A DNA stretch of 64,000 bases from Alphaproteobacteria bacterium (lineage in GTDB: Bacteria > Pseudomonadota > Alphaproteobacteria > Caulobacterales > Hyphomonadaceae): positions 62,001 to 126,000 of the forward strand of contig JAHJSB010000002.1 of assembly GCA_018830285.1 (NCBI GenBank), read 5' to 3'. Every line of letters starts with the position of its first letter. Position 1 is the first letter of the stretch. The translations under genes were made by a program, and so were the position numbers. The notes under the pieces were generated by a model. It searched no databases and was not told the DNA's origin. It worked only from the letters and a program-made list of their open reading frames with translations. This document shows positions 20,314-30,340 of this stretch, piece by piece.

Positions 20314-21423
20314 ATGACACACCAGAAGACACCTCGGCGGGTGCCGCCTGCAACCGTTACCTTCCGTGGAGGGATCAGTCATCCTGATCTCTGGCTCTGG
20401 GATTGTTGGACTGAATGGCATGACGCACGCCTCCACCTTTATTGCCTTTCGGTCTCACGCATCAACAAGTCGGGCGAGCCAATCCATCCGCACGAGCGCA
20501 ATGACTACCCATTTGAGATCAGGCATTTTGTGTCCGACACCCACGGCGAATCCTGGACCGACAAGGGTGCGCTTCTTGCGCCCGGCACAGCCGCTGATGG
20601 CAGCGACATGCGCAATGTCTGGAGTGGGTCTGTCTTGCGGCGCTCGAGCGGGCAATGGCTTTTCGGGTACACAGGTATTCGTGATGCCGGACCGGATCGC
20701 AACTTTCTGCAGACGATTTGTCTCGCGACAGGACCTGACTCCTCGACCGTTGGACGAAGTGTCGACAAGGCCCTTTCCTGCCCTTTGCGTGACTATGACG
20801 ACATAATCGCGGCAGGCTATTATCTAGGGCCCGAAGCCAGGCTTGGCGAGAACGACGGCGAAGAAGGCGGCCCGATACTCGCATGGCGCGATCCCTTCGT
20901 CTTTCAACACCCATCTGGCGGATGGCACATAATTTGGTCAGCCAAAGTCGGCCCGAAAACACCCGCAGTCGCGCACGCGACCTTGATTGAAAAGGATGGC
21001 AATTTCCAAATCGACAAACTCCTGCCGCCCCTGACGTTGCCGGATGCGGACGCACTGACGCAAGCCGAGGTGCCAAGGCTCTATCACGACGCCAAACGTG
21101 ACTTGTACTATCTGCTCATCTCAGCGTGCAATCGCTTATACGAAGGCCAGCCCGATGATGAAGTCTCGAAACTGCATCGGCTGTACAAGAGCACGAGCAT
21201 AGACGGTCCGTGGTTGCCTTATTGCGGTGAAGGCAGCTTGCTTCCCGAATTACCCGATTTGTTCGGTGCCAGCCTGGTGAGCGCGGACTTCGACACCGGC
21301 GATTTCGGATTTCTTGCGCCCTACACAGAAATGGCCCGGCCCGACCTGCGTCTCACATTCGCGCCGATCAAACTGCTCAATATCTACAAAGCACGTTCCA
21401 ATGCGGTGAAGAGTCAGGGCTGA
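20314..21423 (+). CDS. Glycoside hydrolase of clan GH-J type (GH68/GH32-like, beta-fructosidase/levansucrase-like)
   Basis: Candidate motifs DLWLWDCWTEW (nucleophile region), VWSGSVL, AWRDPFVF (RDP), QAEVPRLY; neighbours are fructokinase and sugar transporter. Confidence 0.65.
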   Translation: MTHQKTPRRVPPATVTFRGGISHPDLWLWDCWTEWHDARLHLYCLSVSRINKSGEPIHPHERNDYPFEIRHFVSDTHGESWTDKGALLAPGTAADGSDMRNVWSGSVLRRSSGQWLFGYTGIRDAGPDRNFLQTICLATGPDSSTVGRSVDKALSCPLRDYDDIIAAGYYLGPEARLGENDGEEGGPILAWRDPFVFQHPSGGWHIIWSAKVGPKTPAVAHATLIEKDGNFQIDKLLPPLTLPDADALTQAEVPRLYHDAKRDLYYLLISACNRLYEGQPDDEVSKLHRLYKSTSIDGPWLPYCGEGSLLPELPDLFGASLVSADFDTGDFGFLAPYTEMARPDLRLTFAPIKLLNIYKARSNAVKSQG

Positions 21424-21426
21424 AAG

Positions 21427-22455
21427 CTATCCGCCGCACGATTGCCGGACAATAAGCCGTGTGGGCATCATCTCCGACTTGACCTTTTTGCCGTCAAGCT
21501 TGCGTAACAACAACTCCACCATGCGCTCGCCCCCCATCGCAATATTCTGATCGATAGTCGTCAGCGCGGGCGTCGAGACAGATGACTGTCCGATATTGTC
21601 GTATCCTACCACAGAAACGTCACCGGGAACCATTAGTCCCTTTGCTTGGAGGGCATGGATCGCCGCCATTGCGAGCACATCAGACGCGCCAAAAACCGCG
21701 TCAAACGTCACGCCATCGACGATGAGGTCCTGCAGCGCATCGAATGCGCGCCTTCCACCGAAATCGAGGTCTAGTACAAGCTTGGAATCATGGCGTGTCC
21801 CAGCGTCCAAATGCGCCTGCTTCAGCCCATCATAGCGCAAAGCGACTTCGGGCAAATCAATATCTCCGAGAAACAGAATTCGCTTTCGACCGATCGACAA
21901 GAGGTGTTCGCCAGCAAGACGGCCGCCTTCAAGATTATTGCTTCCGACGAGCGTATATTTCTGTTGCCCCGTATGCCCGCCCCAGACGACCACTTTGTCT
22001 CGCATGATCCCCAGGGCATTCAATCGCTCGGACCGCCCTGCTTGACCAATCACGATCAACCCGTCGGCGCGGCCTGTCTGCAACAAGCGGCGTTCGGCAA
22101 TTTCGTTCTCACCTGTCGGCACGCTGATAATCAAATCATAGCCATGCTTCGATGCGGCATGCGACACCGCGCCCACCATTTCAAGATAGAACGGATCCGA
22201 GATCGTTTGACCGGAGTCGGGCCGCATGGGGATCACAATGCCGATCGCCCCGCTCGATTGCTTGCGAAGATTTCTGGCAGACGCATTGACAGCGTAGCCC
22301 GTTTCGGCGGCAATTTTGAGGATGTGTTTCTTGGTGTCGGGTTTGACCAGTGGACTATCATTGAGCGCCCGCGACACAGTGGACACGTCCACCTTCGCTA
22401 GCCGCGCGAGTTCGACCATCGTGATGTTTCTTGAAGGGGTGATCTTGGCGGTCAA
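21427..22455 (-). CDS. LacI family DNA-binding transcriptional regulator
   Basis: ITMVELARLAKVDVSTVSRALNDSPLVKPDTKKHILKIAAETGYAVNASARNLR...; periplasmic-binding-like C-terminal domain. Confidence 0.95.
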   Translation of the reverse strand: MTAKITPSRNITMVELARLAKVDVSTVSRALNDSPLVKPDTKKHILKIAAETGYAVNASARNLRKQSSGAIGIVIPMRPDSGQTISDPFYLEMVGAVSHAASKHGYDLIISVPTGENEIAERRLLQTGRADGLIVIGQAGRSERLNALGIMRDKVVVWGGHTGQQKYTLVGSNNLEGGRLAGEHLLSIGRKRILFLGDIDLPEVALRYDGLKQAHLDAGTRHDSKLVLDLDFGGRRAFDALQDLIVDGVTFDAVFGASDVLAMAAIHALQAKGLMVPGDVSVVGYDNIGQSSVSTPALTTIDQNIAMGGERMVELLLRKLDGKKVKSEMMPTRLIVRQSCGG

Positions 22456-22501
22456 AGTCGTGTGAGCCTTTCGGTGAGCAGATAATGCAAGTCTGGAACA
22501 G

Positions 22502-23984
22502 TCAGGCCAGTTTTGAAAGCCATTCCTCGTGGTTTGGAAGGCGCTCCTTACATTTTGCCACCGCGCCGGACAGGTCTGGTCGTTGTGCGCTCACGCCACT
22601 TGCAGCTCGTACGGTATGACCCATTCCAAAGAGGAGGTATTCATAGCTTTCGATGGAGAAGAGCCGAAGTGGCCCGTCGAAATCCAGCTCTGACGGCCGT
22701 TTCGTCCGCCAAAGGGGCAGCTTGTCGCGCAGACTGTCCACAATCGCGCTCTGATCCGTGGCCGCGCGCCAGAACGCCGTATCGCGGCGTGTCGATGTCA
22801 TATAATGCAGATTCACGTATTCCAGCACTTCAGCATAGAGCGAGGTCATATTTGCGTTGAAACGGTTGGCCGCAATCCGCAGGTTTGGACCGGCATGCGG
22901 CAATAAGTCTGCCAGGGCCTGCGCCGCATATTCGATCATGTAGAGACCCGACGATTCCAGCGGCTCCAAAAATCCATCCGCCAGGCCAACCGCAACACAA
23001 TTGCCCTGCCAGGACACTTTGCGCTTGTGGCTCTCGAACGCAATGTGCCGGGCTTCCAGATCGTCGGCGGGGGGGCCTTCGGCCGCTCTCAATTCGCGTT
23101 CTGCCTGGTCCGACGTCTGGAAGCTGCTGGAGTAAACATAGCCGACCCCACGCCGCGTCTGCAGATTGATGTCCCATTGCCATCCGGAGCTGCGCGCCGT
23201 CGCCTGTGTATAGGTCTTGATACGTTCAGGCCGATAGGTTTCAAACGGGATCTGAAGCGTCACCGCCCTGTCGCAGAGCAATTGTTTTGAGAAAGACGTT
23301 TTTTCTATGCCAAGCGCTTGGCCAACCAGACGCGCGGCAAAGCCAGTACAATCAACGAATAGATCTGCGCTATGTATCGTCTTGTCCTCAAGCTCCACGC
23401 TTTCAATCGATCCCGACGCTGCAACATTCACATCGGTAATTCGTCCAAGCACGTGCCGGATGCCACGCTTCAGACCGATCCCAGTGAGCGCACGGGCCAG
23501 TTTCACAGCATCCAGATGATACGCGTAAGGAAAAGGGGATCCATAATCTGGCCAGCCCACCGCCTTCGGTGCAAGATTGAACGCGGCGATGCGCGACAAG
23601 ACAGAAAAGGTTCCGTCAAAGGACGGCGCGTCTTGCCCGTGACGCAGCCAGTCTTCAACTGCCATATCCGTCGCGGGACGCTCGCGGCGGTCGAAGGGAT
23701 GATCAAAGCTGATCCCGGGCGACCAGTCGTCAAAACGTATCAGGGTTTTGAATGTCGCATCGCACGCCCGCATGAACTCCCGCTCACTGATGCCAATATG
23801 CTGAAGCGTCCGGCGAATGCTCGGCACCGTCGCTTCTCCGACCCCAATGATCGGAATATCAGGCGCCTCGATCAGAGTGATTTGAGGTGCCAGGCCGCCT
23901 GCACGTTCGAAGCTCGCCGCCAACACATTAGCAGTAATCCAGCCAGCACTTCCGCCACCGGCAATAAGGATTGAGCTTGTCATA
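22502..23984 (-). CDS. Tryptophan 7-halogenase family flavin-dependent protein (copy 1)
   Basis: MTSSILIAGGGSAGWITANVLAASF...IIGVGEATVPSIRRTLQHIGISEREFMRACDATFK...; start moved to 23984. Confidence 0.88.
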
Positions 23985-24005
23985 CCATTCGCTCCGGTTA
24001 AAAAT

Positions 24006-24017
24006 ACAATCGATTGT
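24006..24017. promoter_or_regulatory. Putative LacI-family operator between divergent halogenase genes
   Basis: Perfect 12-bp palindrome ACAATCGATTGT. Confidence 0.6.
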
Positions 24018-24076
24018 GATCCTACAGGATTGAGCCGGGTTTTCCATAGCTGGCATAAGTGGAAGTGGAACAGAAC

Positions 24077-25618
24077 ATGCTCACACCCGGCGCACCCATG
24101 CGAATCGTGATCGTGGGTGGCGGTACGGCCGGATGGCTGACGGCCGCGTTCCTGTCGCGCCAGCTTCCCCTCACGGCCAGTCGAAAGATCGAAATTACGC
24201 TTGTCGAGGCCTCTGACATCCCGACCGTCGGCGTCGGTGAAGCGACCATACCGTCCTTGCGCCAAACACTGGCAGCCTGCGGAATGGGCGAAGCCGAGTT
24301 CTTGAAAAATTGTGACGCAACGTTCAAACACGGTATCCGATTTCAGCAATGGCGCCGGGCCGTGGAGACTGACCCGGGTGAAGCCTATTTCCACCCGTTT
24401 GGAGATCCGCTCACCATCGGCACCATCAGTCCGGTTCGGCAATGGAGCCGGCTAGATCCATCCACGCGCAGTGCGTTTGCAGATATCTTCTCTGTACAAC
24501 CCGAACTGGCGTTGGCCGGGCGCGCACCGAAACATCTTCGCGATGGCGATTTTGATGGCGCCCTGCCTTACGCCTACCATCTGGACGCTGGAAAGTTCGC
24601 CGAATTCCTGAAGCGCGGCCTCAGACAACGCACCGTGACCCAGATCATCGCCAAGGTCGTCGACGCAGATCAGGACGAGGCTGGCAATATCAATCACGTT
24701 ACGCTCGACAGCGGAGACCGGCTCACCGCTGATCTTTACATTGATTGCACAGGTTTTTCGGCGCGCCTGATCAATGCCGACAAGACCAACTCATTTATCT
24801 CGAAGTCCCATCAGTTGTTCGTCGATCGTGCCGTGACGACGCGTGTTGCGCATGGCGGTGTGGAGGCGATCAACGGATACACTAATTGCACGGCTCAATC
24901 GTCTGGCTGGATTTGGGACATCGCCCTCCGAAACCGGCGCGGCGTCGGCCATGTCTATTCCTCAAGACACACAGATGACGAAGAGGCGACGTCCGACCTG
25001 GCAGCCTATCTGGGCCTGCCCAAAGACGAGATCGAGACCCGCAAGCTCGATATGCGCATCGGCTATCACGCACAGCAATGGCGCCGAAACTGCGTCGCCA
25101 TCGGCTTGTCGAGCGGCTTTCTGGAACCTTTAGAATCCACCGGCATCTACCTGATCGAAATGGCGAACTGGGCGCTGGCTGACTTCATTCCCCGCTTTAT
25201 TGCAGGCGCCGCGCCGCAGGCAAAGTACAACTCCATCATGGCCAACCACTATGAGAACATCGTCGATTTTCTCAAACTGCATTACTGCCTGAGCGAGCGT
25301 CGCGACTCCGCATTCTGGAGAGACAATGTCAGCGATGAAAGTATCCCTGAAACGCTCAAATCGAATCTTGCGACCTGGCGTGACGCAATTCCCTCCGTCT
25401 ACGACTTTGATCGTACCACACAATGCTTTTCAGCAACCAACTACCAGTTTGTACTATTTGGAATGGGTTGGCGGGGCCATCTCCAATCGGAGTCTCCTGA
25501 CCCGCTAACCCAGCAAATGATGGACGAACTCGCACGGCGGCGAGAGCAGCTCAAGCAATTTGTCTTGCGTGACACGATGCCAAACAGCGAGATCTTCGCC
25601 GCAATCAACGCAGCCTGA
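24077..25618 (+). CDS. Tryptophan 7-halogenase family flavin-dependent protein (copy 2)
   Basis: MRIVIVGGGTAGWLTAAFLSRQL...PTVGVGEATIPSLRQTLAACGMGEAEFLKNCDATFKHGIRFQQW...GWIWDIALRNRRGVGHVYSS. Confidence 0.9.
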   Translation: MLTPGAPMRIVIVGGGTAGWLTAAFLSRQLPLTASRKIEITLVEASDIPTVGVGEATIPSLRQTLAACGMGEAEFLKNCDATFKHGIRFQQWRRAVETDPGEAYFHPFGDPLTIGTISPVRQWSRLDPSTRSAFADIFSVQPELALAGRAPKHLRDGDFDGALPYAYHLDAGKFAEFLKRGLRQRTVTQIIAKVVDADQDEAGNINHVTLDSGDRLTADLYIDCTGFSARLINADKTNSFISKSHQLFVDRAVTTRVAHGGVEAINGYTNCTAQSSGWIWDIALRNRRGVGHVYSSRHTDDEEATSDLAAYLGLPKDEIETRKLDMRIGYHAQQWRRNCVAIGLSSGFLEPLESTGIYLIEMANWALADFIPRFIAGAAPQAKYNSIMANHYENIVDFLKLHYCLSERRDSAFWRDNVSDESIPETLKSNLATWRDAIPSVYDFDRTTQCFSATNYQFVLFGMGWRGHLQSESPDPLTQQMMDELARRREQLKQFVLRDTMPNSEIFAAINAA

Positions 25619-25632
25619 TCTTCCAAACAAAA

Positions 25633-25667
25633 CGGCCCCACTCTCAGAGAAGAGTGGGGCCGCCTTT
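25633..25667. terminator. Bidirectional terminator between convergent halogenase and TonB receptor
   Basis: CGGCCCCACTCT-cagaga-AGAGTGGGGCCG stem with flanking A- and T-rich sequence. Confidence 0.75.
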
Positions 25668-25710
25668 CCCCATCCGATCGGAACGTCGTTCGGATGGCGT
25701 GGAGGAACGC

Positions 25711-28188
25711 TTAGAAGCGGTAGCGCAGGGTCGCTGATACAGTCCGACCAAGGATTGAGCGACCAATCGTGGTGTCGATAAGTCCGTCACCATTGGTGTC
25801 AAACACACGTCCGTCATTCGCAGATTCTGTGATGCCCGACTGGTCAAACACATTGTTTGCGTTGATCGAGACATCCAGATCGTCGGTCAGACTGTAGGTC
25901 GCAAAGAGGTGAACGACTGAATAGCCTTCTTGCGTCAGAGAGTTAGCGAAATTGGCTGGAGAGTCGGTCGTGCCAACCCATGTCGCACCAAACTTCGCCT
26001 TGTCGTTCCAGTTGTAACGCGGTGAGACCGTCCAGATGAAGTCGGCCTGGCGCTGCGGCGTATTGCCGACGGTCGCCGGTGCGCTTGTGCTGGCAGAGAC
26101 TTGGGCATCCGTATACGTTGCTGTTGCGAACAAGTCGAAGTCGCCAATGTCATAGTAGACTTCTGCCTCGATCCCTTTGGATTCGTACTCGTTGGCAATC
26201 ACGGTCGGCGTGCCGCCGCCTGTCAGCTGCGTGTTGCTCTCTTCGGTCTCTGTGTAGAAGCCAGTCAGATAAAGATCGAGATTACCAGCTCCAACCGGCG
26301 CGTCTTCCCATTTCAGACCGACTTCATACTGATCTGCCACATCGACATAGGTGTTGTCGCCGCCTGGAATGAGACCCCCACCTGGCGTCTGAGCGTTGCC
26401 TAGCTGGCGCTCGCCATTGAAGGACGCACCGCTGGAGGCCCGGCCGAAGATGGAGAAATTGTCCTGCAAGAGGTAGTTTGCACCCACCGACCAGGCCGTA
26501 TTATCGACTTCGAAGTTCGCAGTTGCGCCAACGGTTGTCGTTGACAGGGACACATCAGCCTCTGCTGGGCCGATAAGACCGTCGCCATTGACATCGAATG
26601 CGCCGCCCACTGCTTCGAAGCGGTTTCCGGTCTGCTCCATCTGATCATAACGAACACTGGCATCAAGGGTCAGAACATCATTCGTCCAGCTTGCGCCGAT
26701 GAAGGGCGAGTTGGCCTGATAACCCAGATCATAGTTCCGGTTGTTACCGTTCCAACCAAAGGCACGATTATAACCAAGAACACCGTCCTGCGTGACGCCA
26801 GGGACCTGGATCAGCACAGCATTGTTCGTCGTGGTCGACAGCAACGCGTTCCAGTGCCAATCCTGCTTGAAGTTCTGATTCATGAAGAAGTGACCGACGG
26901 TCACATCCAGACGCGACCCTTCAAGATCCATTGACTTGGACAGGCGAAGTTCGTTGGCAAAATTGCTCATATCGTCAAGATCGACGTTGAAATAAGCAAT
27001 CTCGGAGACGAGATTGTTACCTGTCAGAGCCGTCAAAGACGAGTCGCTGACTCCGACACCTGCCTCTGGACCATTGAAGATTGTCGCGCCGGACGTCGTC
27101 CCGAAGCGGTTCTCAAATCCGTCAACATTGTGCGTGAACAGGCCGTTGAAGTTTCCGGAGATATCCTGATACCGCGCCTTGTTATTAAACGAGATACCAT
27201 TGCCAAGGTCGAAATCGAACTCAGCTCCGATAGATTTCACCTTCGAGCGAATACCGTCGGCCAGGTCGTAATTGTTGACCGTGTTTTCGCCGTCCACGTC
27301 ACGTCCGAAACGCGTATAGGGGCTCTGCAAGCTGTCAGAGTTGGCGTCGAAACCTGGCACGCCGTCGCCGACCTTGTCACCATTGATGGCCAAAGCCTGC
27401 GGGAAGTAGGCCGCATCTTTCTTGTCCATCCATTTACCAGTGACGCGAACAAAGCCGTTCTCGAATTCTTTCGTGAGCGAGCCGCGGATTTGCCCGCCGC
27501 TGATCGTGTCAAACCCGGAGTCGCGATAATCACCGCCTTGCTGGAAGTGACCGCCGATATGGAAGTACATGTCATCGGCAAGATCGCCACCATATTCCCC
27601 GTCAATGCGGAAGTCATCATAGCTTAGACCCGTTGTCAGAGAGACGCTGCCGCCCTCTTCCTTGCCAGTCTTGCTGATCAGGTTGATAATGCCGCCCGGT
27701 CCGTTGGTCGTCAGGGTTGATGCCGTGCCGCCGCGAACCGATTCCACCCGCTGAAGGGTCGAGTCAGCCTTGTAGTAACCATCTGTCGGCGCAAAGTCGA
27801 AATCGCCGAACAGAAGGATCGGCAAGCCATCCTCCTGAGTCTGAAGGAATTTCGCGCCGCCCGTCGACAGCGGCAGACCGCGCACAGCGACGTTCGAGTT
27901 GCCACCGCCTGACGAGCTTTCCGAACGAATGCCGGGAAGGTTACGATAGATTTCCGCGAGATTGGTCGGTCCCGCTTCAACAACGCCTTCAAAGTCCAGC
28001 GAGCTGACCGAGATTGAAGAATCAATCTTGTTCGCGCCAGCCGCGCCAATGACACCTGTTACGACGACCTCTTTCATACGGGCTTCTGCATCTTCTTCGA
28101 CAGTGGCTTCTTGCGCGTGGGCTGCGCCCGCAACGAGCGCGAGCGACGCGACTGACATCAGCAGAGCCTGACGGTTTGATCTCTTCAT
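25711..28188 (-). CDS. TonB-dependent receptor (carbohydrate locus)
   Basis: Signal peptide MKRSNRQALLMSVASLALVAGAAHA; VRGGTASTLTTNGPGGIINLISKTG; C-terminal SINANNVFDQSG...VSATLRYRF. Confidence 0.95.
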   Translation of the reverse strand: MKRSNRQALLMSVASLALVAGAAHAQEATVEEDAEARMKEVVVTGVIGAAGANKIDSSISVSSLDFEGVVEAGPTNLAEIYRNLPGIRSESSSGGGNSNVAVRGLPLSTGGAKFLQTQEDGLPILLFGDFDFAPTDGYYKADSTLQRVESVRGGTASTLTTNGPGGIINLISKTGKEEGGSVSLTTGLSYDDFRIDGEYGGDLADDMYFHIGGHFQQGGDYRDSGFDTISGGQIRGSLTKEFENGFVRVTGKWMDKKDAAYFPQALAINGDKVGDGVPGFDANSDSLQSPYTRFGRDVDGENTVNNYDLADGIRSKVKSIGAEFDFDLGNGISFNNKARYQDISGNFNGLFTHNVDGFENRFGTTSGATIFNGPEAGVGVSDSSLTALTGNNLVSEIAYFNVDLDDMSNFANELRLSKSMDLEGSRLDVTVGHFFMNQNFKQDWHWNALLSTTTNNAVLIQVPGVTQDGVLGYNRAFGWNGNNRNYDLGYQANSPFIGASWTNDVLTLDASVRYDQMEQTGNRFEAVGGAFDVNGDGLIGPAEADVSLSTTTVGATANFEVDNTAWSVGANYLLQDNFSIFGRASSGASFNGERQLGNAQTPGGGLIPGGDNTYVDVADQYEVGLKWEDAPVGAGNLDLYLTGFYTETEESNTQLTGGGTPTVIANEYESKGIEAEVYYDIGDFDLFATATYTDAQVSASTSAPATVGNTPQRQADFIWTVSPRYNWNDKAKFGATWVGTTDSPANFANSLTQEGYSVVHLFATYSLTDDLDVSINANNVFDQSGITESANDGRVFDTNGDGLIDTTIGRSILGRTVSATLRYRF

Positions 28189-28298
28189 TGTTTCCTCCCT
28201 TGGAACACTTCTGCTTTCTTATTATGCAGCTATCTGATCGACGACATGCGTGTGCGTTTATTAGTGGCATGGCCTCTCGAGCGTGAACTTAGCCAAAA

Positions 28299-28312
28299 TG
28301 CAATCGTTTGCA
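28299..28312. promoter_or_regulatory. Putative LacI-family operator O1 upstream of TonB receptor
   Basis: TGCAATCGTTTGCA. Confidence 0.65.
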
Positions 28313-28321
28313 AGACTAATA

Positions 28322-28335
28322 TGCAATCCTTTGCA
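28322..28335. promoter_or_regulatory. Putative LacI-family operator O2 upstream of TonB receptor
   Basis: TGCAATCCTTTGCA, 23 bp from O1 start to O2 start. Confidence 0.6.
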
Positions 28336-28699
28336 ATCTGTCTCGAATGTTGGCTAAATGCGTGACCGATCCGCAACAATTTCTGTGTTGATCAATCGCC
28401 AAATGGGTAAAGCCGTTGGTAGATGCCAGCCTGCGCCAAGGCAGTTAAACCGGTTCACAAACCTCAAAGGCGCTCGAACCGAGGCCGGCCTGGTTGTCCG
28501 AAACCGCCCGTTCTGCAGCCAAAACTCTCGACAGGAACAACGTCATGTTTGGCAAATCGTGCGAATGTCCGTTTTTCTCCACGCCAACCGTTTGCCGAAG
28601 GGCGAGTGACCGGCAAAAAGCAGCCAACCTCCGTCAATCGCTCACCCTTGAACGGATCGCCGAACTCAGCACAACCTCACTGCAAAACGGGGATGCCTG

Positions 28700-28745
28700 C
28701 GCGACCCCTCATCCCAGGCCCTTCTCCCTCGGGAGAAGGGGGCGT
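28700..28745. repeat. Intergenic palindromic (REP-like) element
   Basis: CGACCCCTCATCCCAGGCCCTTCTCCCTCGGGAGAAGGGGGCGTG. Confidence 0.6.
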
Positions 28746-28764
28746 GTTGCGCTGGCGTATTGCT

Positions 28765-29580
28765 TCACCCCACCCGCGCGCTGCCGCCGCCATCGACCGG
28801 CAGGATCGCACCCGTAACGAACCGCGCCTCGTCGCTGGCCAGGAACAGCGCCGCATGGGCCGTGTCCCAGCCGGTGCCCATGAATTTCATCGGCACGCTC
28901 GCCGCGCGCTCCTTGCGCAGATCGTCCTCGGATATGCCCCGAGCCGCTGCGATGGCGCCAATCGCCATCGGCGTATCCATCAGGCCCGGTGTGATCGCGT
29001 TGCAGCGCACGCCGCGCGAGGCGCCGCTCATAGACACGCTGCGCGTCATCCGGTTCATCGCGGCCTTGGACACTTCATAGGCCATCTGGAATCCGCCCGC
29101 GATCGAGGCGAGCGACGAGATGTTCACGATCGCGCCGCTGCGCTGTTCCAGCATGCCCGGCATCGCCGCCTTCGTCACAATCCACGCCCCCTTCAGGTTC
29201 ACGCGCAGAATGCGGTCGAATGCCTCCTCGGTCAGCTTGTGCGCCGGGCCGTCGCCATGGCCGCCAATGCCGACATTGTTGACGAGGATATCCACACGTC
29301 CGAACGCATCGTTGCAATCCTGAACGATCCGGCTCGCATCGCCCATTTTCGTGATGTCGGCCGTACAGGCCTGTGCCAGGCCGCCTTCGCCTGATATCTC
29401 GGCCACCGTCTCGGCAGCCCGCGCTTCGTCCCGGTCGACGCAGAGGACACTTGCCCCCGCACGCGCGCAGAGCAGCGCGATCGCCCGGCCATTGCCGATA
29501 TTCTCGCCCGGCGTCTGGCCCGCGCCCGTGATGATCGCGACCTTGCCCGCAAGGCGTCCCGAAACGTCGCCGAGGCTCAT
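28765..29580 (-). CDS. SDR family NAD(P)-dependent oxidoreductase
   Basis: GRLAGKVAIITGAGQTPGENIGNGRAIALLCA, NNVGIGGHGD, YEVSKAAMNRMTRSVS. Confidence 0.92.
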   Translation of the reverse strand: MSLGDVSGRLAGKVAIITGAGQTPGENIGNGRAIALLCARAGASVLCVDRDEARAAETVAEISGEGGLAQACTADITKMGDASRIVQDCNDAFGRVDILVNNVGIGGHGDGPAHKLTEEAFDRILRVNLKGAWIVTKAAMPGMLEQRSGAIVNISSLASIAGGFQMAYEVSKAAMNRMTRSVSMSGASRGVRCNAITPGLMDTPMAIGAIAAARGISEDDLRKERAASVPMKFMGTGWDTAHAALFLASDEARFVTGAILPVDGGGSARVG

Positions 29581-30140
29581 CGTTCCAGGTCCGGGTCCAG
29601 TTCAAGGTCCGCGTCCAGCTGCACGCCAAAGGAATTCAGCATCATCGATACCTGTGTGTACTGGCCAACGGTCATCACCAGGTCCATGCGCTGCTTCTCG
29701 GTCAGGCCCGCCAGCTCGCCCCACGTCCGGTCGGTGATGAAGGCGTCCGTCGTCAGCTCGTCCACGGCGCGGAGCATCGCGCTTTCCAGCGCCGACCAGC
29801 TTGGCGCCAGCGGCCCTTCCTTGATGTGCTGGATTTCCAGGTCGGTCATGCCGCATTCCTTGCCGATGCGCACATGCTGGGCCCATTCATAACCGGATTT
29901 CCAGTTATAGCCGGTGCGCAGGATGACCATTTCGCGCTCGCGCGGGGCCAGGCTGTTATAGTCCGACAAGATATAGCCGCCCCAGCGCATGAAGGATTTG
30001 AACGCCTTCGGCGCCCGCGCCAGCGTGCGGAAAATATTGTAAACAGGGCGCCCGCCAAATGTCTTTTCCAGCGCCTCCTTCTGTTCGGCGTCCATCTCTG
30101 CATCGGTCAGCGGTGCGATCCGCGCTTTGTCCAGTCTCAT
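29577..30140 (-). CDS. Carboxymuconolactone decarboxylase family protein
   Basis: MRLDKARIAPLTDAEMDAEQKEAL...LAPREREMVILRTGYNWKSGYEWAQHVRIGKECGMTDLEI. Confidence 0.85.
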   Translation of the reverse strand: MRLDKARIAPLTDAEMDAEQKEALEKTFGGRPVYNIFRTLARAPKAFKSFMRWGGYILSDYNSLAPREREMVILRTGYNWKSGYEWAQHVRIGKECGMTDLEIQHIKEGPLAPSWSALESAMLRAVDELTTDAFITDRTWGELAGLTEKQRMDLVMTVGQYTQVSMMLNSFGVQLDADLELDPDLER

Positions 30141-30340
30141 CTGTAGCTGCCTTCCTGCTTGGCGGCGCATCTGCGCCTGCCCATTTCATCCCTGTGGCTG
30201 CAGTAAATACGCTTCCTGACGGCTCCACAAGCGCGCGTCCGGGCATCAGGCCGCACCCCTGCCGTTGCGCTAGCCCTTGACCTTACGTTGGCGTCAACTC
30301 CATTACCTATGCACACCAGTGAATACAGGCACCGCACACC

